Part shown: positions 1 to 11,272 of the stretch, one piece after another | Numbering within the stretch: position 1 is the stretch's first letter | Layout of the letters: each line of letters begins with the position of its first letter | Assembly: GCA_010093605.1 (NCBI GenBank) | Contig: MU004181.1 | Coordinates: forward strand, 186,001 to 250,000 | Direction: 5' to 3' | Length of the DNA stretch: 64,000 nt | DNA from: Lophium mytilinum | Lineage: Eukaryota; Ascomycota; Dothideomycetes; Mytilinidiales; Mytilinidiaceae | The notes under the pieces: model-generated | What the model saw: the letters and a program-made list of their open reading frames with translations, nothing else | Told to the model about the DNA's origin: nothing | Database searches by the model: none | Position numbers and translations under genes: made by a program

Positions 1-104
1 AAGGGATTCGTTGTTGGTGCTTCAAGTGCGTGAAGAGGTGGTGTGGTGGGCGAGGCTGTCTGGGAAACGTTGTTGATGTCGTTTTGGGTTTGGGGGAGGA
101 GGTG

Positions 105-112
105 TATTTATA
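105..112 (-). promoter_or_regulatory. TATA box of a gene lying off the left edge
   Basis: The minus strand reads TATAAATA here, followed down to base 1 by a C/A-rich, G-poor tract like the 5' leaders of the F-box-like genes in this window. Those genes start about 115-135 bp after their TATA-like box, which would place this gene's ATG just outside the window. Seen: the TATA sequence and leader composition. Inferred: that a minus-strand gene begins there. Confidence 0.4.
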
Positions 113-1114
113 GGTAGGATATACAGGCTGTCGACCTACGGGGCGCACAGAAGGAACAGCACGGGTCCGAAGCGGTGAATTTTGTGGATGTCATAAACAA
201 GCCGAGAGAAAATATGCCAAGCCGGGCGTTGATCCGTCGTGGTGAATGAAATTCTTCGATGTCCGTCCCTGGGCAGCCGATGCTTCTTGTATTGGGCGTA
301 GTCGCGTGTCGGCAAGGGCTCATAATCGAAGCAAGCTATATCTCTCGAAGGAGGCTTGTGGAGGTATGTGTCGGGTAGTATATCATCAAGCTATAAGCCG
401 AAATGGCCGTAATGAATGGCGACGAGATTACCCATGAGTCCCGAGGGGACACCCACACGCAGTGCAGCCAGCGCTTCTGCCCATTATATGGAGGACGAAA
501 ATTTCAGTTTGCCTGAATCCTTTCTTACGATTCAACCCCAAGGAAGTCGCGCGAGCAAAACCGACGTAATCCTCACTGAACTTCGAAGCAAACCTCCTCT
601 GCATCCACCATAGGCCTAATTGCTGTTTCAGAGGCGATTTCTCCTTTTTTCCTCAACAGCTCTTCGCCATCCTCATTTATTTCCTAGGCTCAGCATCCCC
701 CGATCCCAAGTCATTAGACTTTCCCACGGTGCTGGTACTATCATCTCTTTCATCCATTTGCCACTCTAATCCATCGTCATTATCTTCATCCCAGCCAAGG
801 TGCCAGTACTAGGATACCTAGCCAGCAATACGAAACTAACCACAACTCGCTCGCTGCCACGAGATGGGTCCTGGCGACTCTTCCCCGCAACTCCCGTCCA
901 GCAAGCGTTCCGCCGAAGACACCTGTCCGAAGTACAAAGCTAGCATCCCGATTCACCGCAAAAGAATGCTAAAAGAGGTCCACCCCTCGCAGACTGACCG
1001 CATGTGACCCAAATGCGCATCCCCAAACTTGCTTTCGGCGTAAGCAGAATGCTGTCCCAGCGCTGCGAGAGTAATGACAACGGAGCTCCTGGCGTCGTTT
1101 CCTCTGCGCAATCG

Positions 1115-1672
1115 TTCGGGAAAAGGTCTCGTGTACGGCATTCTACTCCGCGCTCACCCACGACGTCCAAAACGCAGCCATCTTCCTACGCAAGCTAGAC
1201 AGGCCGCAGAAGCTCGGGTATGGAAGCTCGTCACTAAAGTGCTGATCCGCGGCCCCCTATATCTCTCCCGGTGCGATTATCACCTCGGCGACGTTCTACA
1301 TAGCTTTCTCGCACTCGACAGGTGGCAATGTGTTGTCGGCCATAAACAGGATGTACTCGGCGCTATTCAGAATGACCTCCCTGCCTCCACAGCTTGTCTT
1401 CAAGGAATATGTCGTCGCCGATCTAGGAGACTTTCTCACCACAACTCGGCGCGATTGGGGAAAGATGTCGTTCATGGCCGAGTCCTTCGCCGACTATCAT
1501 GGAGATGAGGGGATCTGGGGTTGGGAAGAAGCCTGTGGACTCAAAAAATGAGCTGGCGTCTCAAATCTGTGGTAGGGACATGAGTGCGACACTTAAGGAA
1601 ATGAAGGTGCTAGCCGACCAGATGGCGGAAGCGCAGGCGAGGATTGCAGAGACGAAGCAGTGTCTGGAGTAG
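1115..1672 (+). pseudogene. Degenerate hypothetical gene with coiled-coil tail
   Basis: One reading frame with natural-looking composition runs from about 1,115 to 1,546 and is interrupted once by a stop near 1,223. A one-base shift at an A-run near 1,546 then leads into a second frame rich in A, E, Q and M (ELASQICGRDMSA, then QMAEAQARIAETKQ) that ends at TAG 1,670-1,672. Heptad-like spacing in the tail suggests a short coiled coil. The middle part carries phrases such as FYIAFSHSTGGN and DYHGDEGIWGWEEACG that look evolved, not random. I do not recognise the family. With two lesions in about 560 bp it reads as a recent pseudogene. A true start may lie near the ATG at 864, in another frame. 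Confidence 0.4.
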
Positions 1673-1811
1673 GGAAGGATAGAGTCGAGGGATCGTCCGT
1701 GAAGTCTTCTTGTTAGTATAGTAAAAATGTCTTCAGCACGGGAAAGTATTCGGTCTGGCCAACCCCATGACTCGCGAAACATGGAGCATGGTCTCCTTTA
1801 GAGATCAAGAA

Positions 1812-2302
1812 CTACTTCGACACCTGCTTAGTCTCCAGCTCGCAGAAACACTCCAGCAGATGCGCTCTCCACTGCCTCAGAAATATCATCGAGGCGATGA
1901 CTCTCCCTCTCTCTTTCTGCTTTACCATATGCTCAACGCTGATCATGAGCCCCGTATTTCCTAGCTTCCTCCAAGCATCAATGACGCCCTCGACATCCGA
2001 GTCACCCAAGAAACTATCCTGGCGGGCTAGCTCTTTATAAAACTCGATGGTCGCAGTCTACGTTCAGCAGATTGAAGAAGCCTTAGACCGGAGAATCTAG
2101 TGTACCAAAATCCTGCCTAAACTGTACAAGCGTAGCAAGATTCCACGCGGCCCTCATCCACGATTAGCGGAACGAAGGCGCTGTTGCCGTTCCCCATGCC
2201 CTCCAGCCTGAGTGAGGTGGCATAGTGGGCTGCGCTGATCTTCCACTGCTCAACATCTTTCTTGTTGAATGCTTCCTCGTCGATGCGAGGGCCTCGTGCC
2301 AC
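1812..2302 (-). pseudogene. Degenerate hypothetical coding remnant
   Basis: Two separate minus-strand stretches look coding but are in different frames: about 2,302-2,117 (with DVEQWKISAAHYATSLRLEG) and about 2,009-1,812 (with DVEGVIDAWRKLGNTGLMIS). Between them the frame changes at least once and stops intervene. The amino-acid make-up is globular and alpha-helical with no membrane segment. It faces the remnant at 1,115-1,672 tail to tail. I do not recognise the family, and the two pieces could come from different genes. Confidence 0.3.
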
Positions 2303-2309
2303 ATCTTAA

Positions 2310-5300
2310 ACAGAGAAACCAAGATTCTCGGCCTGGACTCGACACTCTAGGAGTTCTCTATGACGGTTGTCCTCGTCTCATTCTGCTTGTTTCTCCGGGG
2401 TTCTGGCGGCTACTTCGTTCGAGCCTCCTCGAGATCGGCCGCTCGAAACTTTTCGTGCTCACAGAGAAACAAGAATGAGCTCGTGATCTGTGCTTGTCAA
2501 CTACTCAGGTAAAGCCACAATTGTGCAATGAAGTCTCCAAATATTGCCACCATATGGTAATGCGCCCGAACCGCCATGTGTTCGAAGCGAGCTGGTCCAG
2601 CTGCAACGTTGTAACTCCTCTGAGGCAGGGACGGCGGGCTTAGTACCCTTCCTTCTTGTAACAGCAAATTTCTCCCTCGATCGGGGTTGTAGAGAAGTGA
2701 ACGCAAGGTATTCGAACGAAGCTCGGACGTTCCGCTGCTGATCGTCAAGTCCTCGAATACTCGGCTGAGCATGGCGACGTCTGCAGCATCGAGGTCGTTG
2801 TGATCCCACCTCTCTTCCTTCGATATCTACCTAAATTTCATAATCGCTTGCAGAGGGACCCTCGAAGGAATACCCAGAGCTCATGTGTTCGGGATGGGTC
2901 TCGTTGGTGTGCGCGGAGCTGTCCCAGCTCTACCGAATCCTGCCGCCAGCGCCCCGACGCTGCTGATGATCCAGCCGCTTGAGCTTGGGGAACACCTGTC
3001 GGGGCGAAGGAGCCTAAAAGAGGATGTAGATATGAGCGTCACCGGGTGGGGCTGGTTCGGCAGTATGCCACTCGAAATGCATAGTTGTGTTCCGCTTCTT
3101 TGTCCATGTCAAAGACTCTGACAGGTAGTCCCACGAAACCGTCTGCTTCACCAAGCTCGCCCTTCGACTCGATCTCGGTTCCTGGTCGGATTGCTGGTCA
3201 CCCATGGCGCTGCCCGCGAACATTTCTCGTGCACAGAGGCTGTCTTCATTCTTCGAGGATTCCCCCTAGCTTTCCCGTCCGCCCTTGGTGTCTAACCCAT
3301 TCTCGCCACTGTGTTATCAAGCTGTTATGCTATTTTCGAGGATTGTCGGGCCTACTACGCGAGCTTGGAGATAAGAGGCCTGTAGCACACTGCGTTAGAT
3401 GATTAATGCCTGTCGCAGACCGAGTTCAACTTACCAATGCCTGATGCACCATTAGCCGTGAGACAATACTATCGTGGTGTGGAGTTTCTGGAGGGGTCCG
3501 CTCTCGTGCCGTCGTTGCGTCTCTGTCGCCTGTAAGAATGCCTTGGACTGTCTACGTGTAGCTGTGGGGGCTGATATAGAGACCGTCGGCTGCTCATCGA
3601 GGTTATGGAGTGAGATGGACTGCTGCGGGGAACAGAGGTGTCCAAGGCGGCTGCGGTTGACCATTGCAGACGGATGTTTTGGAGAACGGACCAGAGTTGG
3701 ATTAAACGAATTCAGCGGGTTGGCGATGCCGTCGTGGAGCTGTTGGTTTTGACGCGTGACGGACGCGTCTAGAGAGTCTATCATGGGATGTCAACATGCG
3801 GAGGAAGCACATGATGGCGTGGTGTTGCCTCGCGACATTGACAGTAGGAGAGTCAGCCTGGGAGCCTACCTCGAATCCGGCTTTGCTCCAAACATCATGA
3901 AGAACTGGACGTCAGGCGGTAAAGACCCGCAACTCCATCCTCTCAGGATCTTCAGGTCGCACAAAAACGCTCAATTTGTGGAAATCTCATCACAGCCCCA
4001 ACAACTTCAAGCAGCAAGAAGTCCAAGAACACAACAAACAGAGAACACCTGCCACTGTCTCACAGCAACACCTCCAAGCCCAGCTTCAGCTTCACAACAC
4101 CACCAATCCCTTCTTCAGCCTCCCGCACAAGGCGAGAAAACCAATGAAAAGAGTTTGTTGCCCAGAGGTTGAGCGGACCATCAAAAATTGTGCCGGTTAA
4201 CCCCCCCGAAGGGTGATTAATAGCAGTCCCCTGACGCGTTGTGCAATGCAGGAGGGGTCTGCCAGGTGGACCAGATTCATGAGCTTGGACACCCCAACGT
4301 GGTACCCGCATAGGGTGAGGAGCAGGAAGGAGGCAGAGGGGAGGCAAGCTTATATAGCTGGAGGAGGGCGTCGCCAAGGCGGGTGACTAATCAACACTAG
4401 GCCTATTGCGGAGCTTCTAGAAACTGGCGGAAGGGAGGGCGTGGAAGGCTGGTAGCCGGGCAGTGGAGCGGCTGGTGCCTGTTGTCCTGCCGCAGGCGGC
4501 TGGGTCTGATTCGGCTCTGAGGGTCCCCGGCATAGGTGTGTGCCTCATATCTTAGGCTTCAGGAGACTGGTATGGTCCGCGGGTGGCGTGGGTGGTCAAG
4601 AGTGTCATTGGGCCCGACAGAGCATGATGTGATCTATGTGAGATGTGAAAATGAATTCATTTTGGAAGTATTCAGGTATTGTCTCCGCAACATTCAGATT
4701 TCAACTCTACACCCCGATCATTTGTCGAGTTGTAGTACACAACTGAGGTAGCTCGTCTCAAGTCATGGCCAGGTAGTGTATAGCGCCACTCAATCGTTGT
4801 TGTATCTTGAAAGCAGAAGGAGCTTATTTTCTGCAACCCCTTTCCTCGCCCACCTGATTTCTGCATTCACTTGCCTTGACCGAGCCAAAGATCTTTCGGA
4901 TCCTGCCTACTCCGCATCAGTACCATGAAGTCAGCTATGGTAAGCTCATCGAACTACGCTTGGATGGCGTCGAGCTCTCGATACACGACCTCCGTCTCAC
5001 TAGCTCTGATTAGTCTTGCGAAGTATTCTCTCATTTGCCGGTTGCAGCTACTTGACGTGTAAAAATAGCCGTGCGACCTCCTCCACAGCCCTTCGCCCAA
5101 TCCAGGCTGGAGTGAGACTTGATCAGGACTTTCCGGACCAGGATCTTTTTGTTAGATTGCCCTAGCAGCTACATCGTCCGAGAAGAAGCAACAGGCGTGG
5201 CTAGAAGACGAGGTGAGAGAGGTCGTAGGAGTAGCTGTTGCTGAGATTAGTCGCTCGGGAGATGCCGATTCCCTTATGGGCGAAGGAATGCTCCGTCGTG

Positions 5301-6240
5301 ATCACGATGGGCTGTCCGGTTGCTTAGCTGTCACGTGTCCATTATAGGATGCCTGCTGCGGCCAAGACGAGCGATAGAATTGGGGAAAGTGCAGTGGCAG
5401 TGCTGGGGCCTAGTTGAGTGGTGTTGGGAAGTGGATGCTCCCAGTTGTTAGACTCTGGGACGGGACAATGTTCCTACGTTGTGGAGAAGGCTCGCTTTTA
5501 GAGATCAGTGGATCGTCACTAGGCAGAAAAAATTGTGCTTGCTTGTCATGTCTTCCACGTCATGAGGTTACGCGCTGAGCAACTGTGTGAAGACTTGAAT
5601 AGAATTGTCTTCCCGCTAACCCTGTTTGCAATGGCATCTTCTAAACTTGCCCTCGGCAATTAACCGTGAACCCTTTCAACGCCATGCTAACCGGGGAATG
5701 TGTCGTTCCTGATCAATTAGTGTATAGAAACCCGTTTTTACCCCTTGTCCCATAGAGGATTCACAACTCCGTTCCGTCCATTGTCTCAAATGAGAGGCTA
5801 GAAATGAAAACGCTACGCAAGACCCTTCGATTAGGATCAGATCGAGCTGTCGTGCGGGAAACTAGATGATATTGACGTCGAGTATGTGAGATACGGGGTA
5901 TTAGGGAGTCGATAGGTCCAGTATCGGCGACGTAAACGTCGAAGGCGAAAGCGTACTGCGTAAGGCAAAACAGGCTTCGTCCATTCGGGCAGAGAGGGAG
6001 ATTAGGTCTTCTTTACGACGTCCTCTATTGATTGTTATTGATTCAATTCGCGGCTAGGCTTCATTCCAACCCGATTGAAACTCGCCTCTTGCAGTCTGCA
6101 TCACCTCATCCAATACCGAACTTCACCTGGGGCGCAATAATATAGTCCTAGACCGCGTCAGTGTCTATCCGAGTAGAAGATCGCTTGAAGTGTTGACTCA
6201 CTTCACGAAGGAATCCCCCAGTTTCGGCAATGTCCATGTC
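2310..6240. other. No supportable gene
   Basis: Open frames here are short, mutually overlapping and without recognisable motifs. Minus-strand pieces near 2,500-2,800 and 3,014-3,140 (for example TVSWDYLSESLTWTKK) have a faint coding look but cannot be assigned. The stretch from about 4,870 to 6,240 has no open frame over 60 codons on either strand. Base composition is ordinary, so this part is not RIP-affected. A TATATAAG on the minus strand near 4,349-4,356 has no gene behind it that I can support. Confidence 0.4.
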
Positions 6241-6292
6241 CATACCCTTCTCAAAGCTCGACTCTTCCAGTGACCGTGTCGCTAGCGCCATC

Positions 6293-6610
6293 GAAAACAT
6301 CATGCTCACCCTCCATGTCTAGTCGATTGATGGCGGTATTGGTGGAACCGACATGGTGCTTATCTATCAGGTCGCACTCGCTGTTCTTGTAGAATGTCGC
6401 ACATCCATCAGCCCACTTTGCTTCTTTTTCTGCCATCGTCCTCGCTCTCGACTTGGGCCAGAAAACTCCAATGTAGTCGGTATGCGCCAGTGAGGAGTAA
6501 AGACAGATGTCGTAAGATCCTAGGTCAAATTCCTGGAGACACACGATATCGGCATTCCGTTCTCGGAGTTCTGCTAGAGTGACTTCTTCCGGTGATCCGA
6601 GGATAGTGCG
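6293..6610 (-). pseudogene. CCR4-type deadenylase fragment, copy a
   Basis: CCR4 is the exonuclease/endonuclease/phosphatase-fold catalytic subunit of the CCR4-NOT mRNA deadenylase, in cytoplasm and nucleus. The minus strand encodes the family's first catalytic block: LRERNADIVCLQEFD, containing the metal-binding glutamate of CLQE, then YIGVFWPKSRARTMAEKEAK, then DGCATFYKNS, and an NTAINRLDMEGEHDVF block. Length is about 105 residues out of a catalytic domain of more than 300. At the low-coordinate end homology stops right after EHDVF and the frame continues into unrelated sequence. The last 55 bp overlap the start of copy b near 40.0 kb at roughly 85 percent identity by eye, so these are two copies and not two halves of one. 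Confidence 0.8.
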
Positions 6611-6646
6611 CGTGAAGGCGTGTACCTAGATTGGGCCTACGTAGCG

Positions 6647-6690
6647 TGCTTGTTACCGGGCGTATCGTTGCTTGTTACCGGGCGTATCGT
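6647..6690. repeat. 22-bp exact tandem duplication
   Basis: The unit tgcttgttaccgggcgtatc plus gt occurs twice in direct succession (6,647-6,668 and 6,669-6,690). It lies at the upstream border of the CCR4 fragment. Confidence 0.85.
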
Positions 6691-7370
6691 AAGTTAGAGC
6701 CGTGAACGTTTCTTGGCCAGCCCTTGGGCTTCCTTGTCCGAGTGAGAGCCGGTAGGTTCTGGGGCGGACAAGTTGCTCGGCCATGACATTGTCGTGACCG
6801 CTTGGCTTCATATCCCACTAGGTACGGCAGAAATTGCGTAAGGGGCGTTGGTGGCGTTGATGAAGTCTGCATTTCCGAGAGAGGCTCGAGGAAGCGAATG
6901 ATTCTCCAAAGGTCGTCGTGTCCCCTCGGTGAGGCGCAGTAGTATCCAGCAGTGAAGAGGGCCAGTGCCCAGAATGTGAAAAGCACGAGTGTCCGGCACG
7001 TGAGGAGAAAAGAGAGGCTGTCGTCCGTCTCGGTCGCGTGCATATACGGCACTGGCTTAGAGGCATCTAAGAACCTCAGCAGATTAGAACGTGCCGTGGA
7101 AGAGCGGAGTGGGTGACTTGCCGTACGCGGTTCATGTTGACCTCTGCTTCTCGCCGAAGTTTTCCTCGTCTTCGCCGGTAGTGTTTTCGCGACGTTCTTG
7201 TTGCGACCGTAGAATCTGACCACATTTCTGCCGCGGAAGAAGGGCTTGAGGTAATTAGCAGCACTTCGACGTGAAGTAGACGTTGTAGATAGGTTGGAGG
7301 GCGGATGATGTTTCGGGTCGGTCGGCGGCACAACGGGGTTGACACTTGTTCTCACCCAGGTTTGTATCAC
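6675..7370 (-). CDS. Open frame with one membrane segment, uncertain
   Basis: A 231-codon open frame without an ATG at its upstream end; the first in-frame methionines are internal. About residues 118-145 form one strongly hydrophobic segment (LVLFTFWALALFTAGYYCA) that could span a membrane; the rest is basic and of low complexity. It lies between the CCR4 and pyruvate kinase fragments on the same strand. I do not recognise it. Given the decayed surroundings it may be chance or a relic. Confidence 0.2.
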   Translation of the reverse strand: MIQTWVRTSVNPVVPPTDPKHHPPSNLSTTSTSRRSAANYLKPFFRGRNVVRFYGRNKNVAKTLPAKTRKTSARSRGQHEPRTASHPLRSSTARSNLLRFLDASKPVPYMHATETDDSLSFLLTCRTLVLFTFWALALFTAGYYCASPRGHDDLWRIIRFLEPLSEMQTSSTPPTPLTQFLPYLVGYEAKRSRQCHGRATCPPQNLPALTRTRKPKGWPRNVHGSNLRYAR

Positions 7371-7429
7371 GAGACCTCACTGAGCGGAACGCTATCTTCT
7401 CTGACATTTGCTATCTACTTCAGATCGAT

Positions 7430-8736
7430 AACCCCTCAAACTCCTCCTTGATTGCTTTGATGCGAGTCCACTTCTCCATGATAGGGTAGACTGGACAGTA
7501 CTTGGAGACTAGACGGATGGTGTTCTCGCTAATAAAAGTTAGCTCTGGATGCTGTGACATGTCACTCTATTAGAACGTGACTTACCTAGTGGTCAGGACT
7601 AAGATGGCACCAGCATTCTGCTCCAGGCTGGCACTGACAGCAGCCATAGCGCAGGTCTCGGTAGTAGGAGCAGGCACAGGGACGACCTCCTCAGCTCAGG
7701 AAAGGGAGATATCCACTTCGGCGGGCAAACAGGTCTTGTGCACCATGGTGACATCCTCGGCCCGCGAACCAACTGTGTATTCCCACCACACGTTTGAGAT
7801 TCCATCAATCCCACCCCAGATAAACTCCACAATCATCCCAGGTAATTGCCCTTGGTGGCCTCGCCTGACAGTATAGCGCAGTCGGTCTGCACCGTTCAAC
7901 ATGACGATTCCTGCCTCGCTCTCTTCAGCACGGGTGGGGCGGGGCTTGTAAGTTATACTCTTCAGGATCTCAGTGGCGCAGATAGCGGGCTTGCCGGCGA
8001 TGTTGCACTTAGTAATCATCCTCTTCTGTGCGATTAAGATCTGGCTTGGAGGAATGTCGATACCGAGATCACCACAGGCGATCATGACGCCAAACGAAAC
8101 CAGAGTGTCCGCAGTGTCGTTTGCCTTCGTCCTCAACACGTCGGGCTACTTATCGTTGAGGTACCACAGGCCGATGAAACTGTTCACACTGACGTGAGTC
8201 AAGTTGAACGGAGGTGCATCCGGGTGAGTCTCGAAGTCCTTCACATGTTCGTGGACGGCCCTCACTACATGTCAGCAGTAGTACCTAGATCCGGTTTCTA
8301 TCGCCTCACTTTTGATTCTCGAAGTCGCACTGGCACTTGGGTAGGTGGAAAAGAGTTTCGGTGGCTTCGAGCGACTCTTTGACCTTCGCCTTGTCTGGCA
8401 CGTTGACATCGAGGGAGAAGAAGTCAAGGAAACGGACCACAAGCGCTGGCTTCCTGGGAATGTTGGGTTGGGACATGTCGTTAGGCTTCTGTTTGGATAA
8501 ACGATGATAGTAGGATGTGCGCATGCAAAAACGGCAGCTTGGGCGGAGCCTTGGCAGTGTTGAGACGGCCAGCGAAGAGATCGTCTTGCAAAGCATCGGC
8601 AGTAAGATAAGCGTTCGCAAAGCCAGCAGCAAGGTTCTCGTCGAAGTTGTTGACTCACTCCCTGCTGGCTCTTGATCTTGGCAATGATCTGGATGTCCTT
8701 GCCCTCTTCGCCCAGGACCTCGACGATGTTGAACAA
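7430..8736 (-). pseudogene. Pyruvate kinase pseudogene, interrupted
   Basis: Pyruvate kinase makes pyruvate and ATP from phosphoenolpyruvate and ADP in the cytosol. The minus strand shows EVLGEEGKDIQIIAKIKSQQ (about 8,730-8,660), a shift, NNFDE, and then about 500 bp of unrelated coding-like sequence. Homology resumes at about 8,105 with [33 protein letters not shown] and RPTRAEESE, and continues through TCAMAAVSASLEQNAGAILV to RLVSKYCPVYPI. The invariant arginine of the ARGDLG loop is a cysteine. A phase-2 intron at about 7,529-7,588 (GTAAGT donor, GCTAAC branch point, TTAG acceptor) still joins VLTTS to ENTIRL in frame, so this is a DNA-level copy. The missing C-terminal exon type occurs on the plus strand at 62.7 kb. 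Confidence 0.88.
8140..8650 (-). other. Foreign coding-like insert inside pyruvate kinase
   Basis: Between the two pyruvate kinase parts lies about 500 bp whose minus-strand frames read like pieces of other proteins: AAGFANAYLTADALQDDLF near 8,620, VRFLDFFSLDVNVPDKAKVK near 8,420, and FETHPDAPPFNLTHVSVNSF near 8,230. The pieces are in different frames and do not belong to pyruvate kinase. I cannot name their sources. The placement suggests later insertion or a composite origin. Confidence 0.4.
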
Positions 8737-8869
8737 GATTTACTCCGGTACGGCTCTCAACGCAAGATGCACGGTAAGTGTCGCGGTCGTCACGGTCGCG
8801 GGGACCATCTCGGTTGCGGCCGCGGCGCACGCCATGGGGCTTGCATAGGTGCTTGTGCTCGAGGCAGGT

Positions 8870-9450
8870 AGCAAGTTGCTGGACGAAGACCGTCTGTCTG
8901 TCACGCTCGTCCACGGTCGGCATTGGCTCCGGGGTCTTCGTGCAGCGCTTAGGGCTCTCGTCGCAGGATCCACATCGTCCGTATTTGCCTCCACGGTAGG
9001 AGTTGCGGAAACCATCTTTATCTCGGCCGCGGCGCATACCACGGGGCTGATAATGGCGATCTGGGATCTTGAGCGGGTTCGGCGATGTCCACCTCGACAC
9101 TAGTCACCGCGTCTGTCGTCAGGGCGACAAGGGAACCTAGATCTGTGTCTGTGGTGCTGTAAGTCCCTACTCCTGTCACTGTCCGGGGCGTCCATTATCT
9201 CGACGTCGTCATCTTCCTTCTGGATTCTCGTGCGGCTACGATTGCGACGATGGTCTCGATCGCGGTCGTGGGCACGGGCACAACCCCAGTCAGTGTCGAC
9301 CGGAACTTGTATCCAGGCTTCCATCTCAGATCTGGTCGCCTTTTTGGTGGCGGTCTGCTTGGCTCTACATCCATAGGTGTCGAAAGACATACAGTAAATC
9401 CCCCGCACGTGCAGCCCATATCCGTCGTTCGCTCGAGACAAGAGAAGAGG
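8870..9450 (-). pseudogene. RBM39/Rsd1-type splicing factor, N-terminal fragment
   Basis: RBM39 (Rsd1, Pad-1 in fungi) is a nuclear SR-like splicing factor with an RS/RD-rich head, two RRMs and a C-terminal U2AF-homology motif. The minus strand reads an arginine/aspartate head (RDRDHRRNRSRTRIQK), then DDDVEIMDAPDSDRSRD, a frame change, NSYRGGKYGR, and PTVDERDRQTVFVQQLA. The last phrase is the start of RRM1 including its RNP2-like strand, where homology ends. The order matches the family. At least one frame change and the loss of both RRMs make it a fragment. A 30-nt stretch (9,228-9,257) recurs at 44,076-44,105 with one mismatch, and the family's C-terminal domain recurs at 40.3-40.6 kb. Confidence 0.75.
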
Positions 9451-11272
9451 AGATCGTTGTCCATGTGGAAGGTAGTTGCCCAGCTGGCTAGGGCTTGTGA
9501 TGGACTATTGTAGTGAGGAGTTGAAAGAGGCGGGTTGACATCACTAGCGATATCTTGTGTGGGTTACCATGTTAGTACGTTTGGACAGGAAATCTAAAGA
9601 CGGCGGTGAGGTCACTCACCTTACTCAACAAGAGTCAAACCTCGAGCGGCGCGAGTGGGTGCGTCGTAGGAGTCGGGACGTTCGATGTAGAGGCGCTCGA
9701 AGTTCCGGAGGAGAATCAGGTCTTTGCACGTCCTAAGCAGCGGCAATTGTCATTGTCAGTGTCTTTCTCAGGTCGCGGGAAGATACTCCTGGGTAGCTTG
9801 TCGGTCTGTGGGCTTCGTGGGGCAGCGAGGATGTCGAACGCCAGGAAGAGAAGGTGATGGAGTGGGTGAAGCGAGGAATGAGGAGCTAGGTGAGGCGGCC
9901 GCCGGGGCGGTTCTGGATAGCACGCTGGGCATGGAAAAGTGGCACTGCGAGCGGTCCGTCTTCCTCAGTCGTGTGTCGACGAAATGCGTAAAATCAAGGG
10001 AGATATGGTTGCAGAGCGGGAGAAGTAAACGATAGAAAGTGAGAGGCCGATAAAAGCAAACGAAAAGATGAAGAAAGACGTCAATGAGGCATAGATAGAT
10101 TAGGATTGCTTACGGACTGAGCGCAACGGCGCTAGCGCCACCGTTGAAGCACTTAAGGCGCAGCGAACGGTTGTTGATGAGGAGGGACTAGTACTCTCCC
10201 ACACGATATCTAAAAGATGTGGGAATACTCCTAGAAAGAATTGCATTAAAGAAAAGCCGAGAAGGCCGCCACACGGTCGCAGCTCTTGAGTGGTATAGCA
10301 GATGTTTGTACACGACTGTCAGCGATATTACGGACGACATCATCATCGGATGGTAATCTTATAGAACAAGGCGAACACTACGAACGGTCCCCGCATAGCT
10401 AAGCTGCAGAGGATACACGAGCAGTATTCGAATCGACTTTGGTAAAACTCCTCAACCTTATCTATTACACTCAGACAATTGATCCTGTTCCACTCTCTCG
10501 TCTGTCTCTTTACAGTCTATGGCGATCAGGTATTCTCTTAAATCACGGAACTTGTAAGAGCGGCTATACCACCAAATGTCTTGCACGATGCGCTAGTAAG
10601 ATTGCTTAGAGAAGAAAAGCCCGAGTTTGATGTAATATTCCGCACCTAGCTAGAAAAAATGTAAAAGGAGTTGTTTCAAGGAATCACGGATCCGTTCAAG
10701 CTTATGGTACGCTAAGGGGCCTCTACGAGTTTCCCGGTAGCTTAAAGCTAAGAGTTTCTTTCTCATTAATATTTTCGAAAGTGCATTGAAGCAATATAAA
10801 TAGCGGCAAACAGGTAAACAAAGGCATTCGGGAGATAAGATAGTCGGCACATATAGCAAGCATTCCATCTCGTGCATTCCTGCATGCACCTCTACGTTAC
10901 TGCTTGAGTTGCTTCCACAACTTTGCACATCACATAAAAGTACAGGTTGCCACCTCGTTGATATTGTTTGGGATGTATTGAGACACTATAAACAGCGTCA
11001 GAGATGTATATAGAATGCAAGAGAAAAGCTGCAGTATTGACACATTGATAATCATTGGCGAACTAGATTAGAAATGCTACACTAACGAGGTATAAGATCC
11101 AGTATCTAGGCTCAATCCTTTGAGGAGCTCATGATCCAAACTGAAGTCCTACGAGGAGAAGCTCAGACCTTGTGAACCCTCTCCATGTCCTACCTCCGAA
11201 ATACGCAGCATAGGCGCTGAACACTATCCCACGCGCCTTGAGACCGTCTGTCCTGAACCTTTCGCTCGCCAA
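9451..11272. other. Intergenic, no supportable gene
   Basis: Frames near 9,600-10,035 are open on both strands but carry no recognisable motif, and the minus-strand frame at 10,650-10,928 has no ATG. From 10,040 to 11,270 nothing coding is visible. The part just below 11,272 would hold the 3' end of the F-box-like gene A. Confidence 0.4.

Noticed and set aside
10650-10928. 92-codon minus-strand frame downstream of gene A
   Set aside because: Starts with GTG, has no motif and lies in what looks like 3' spacer.
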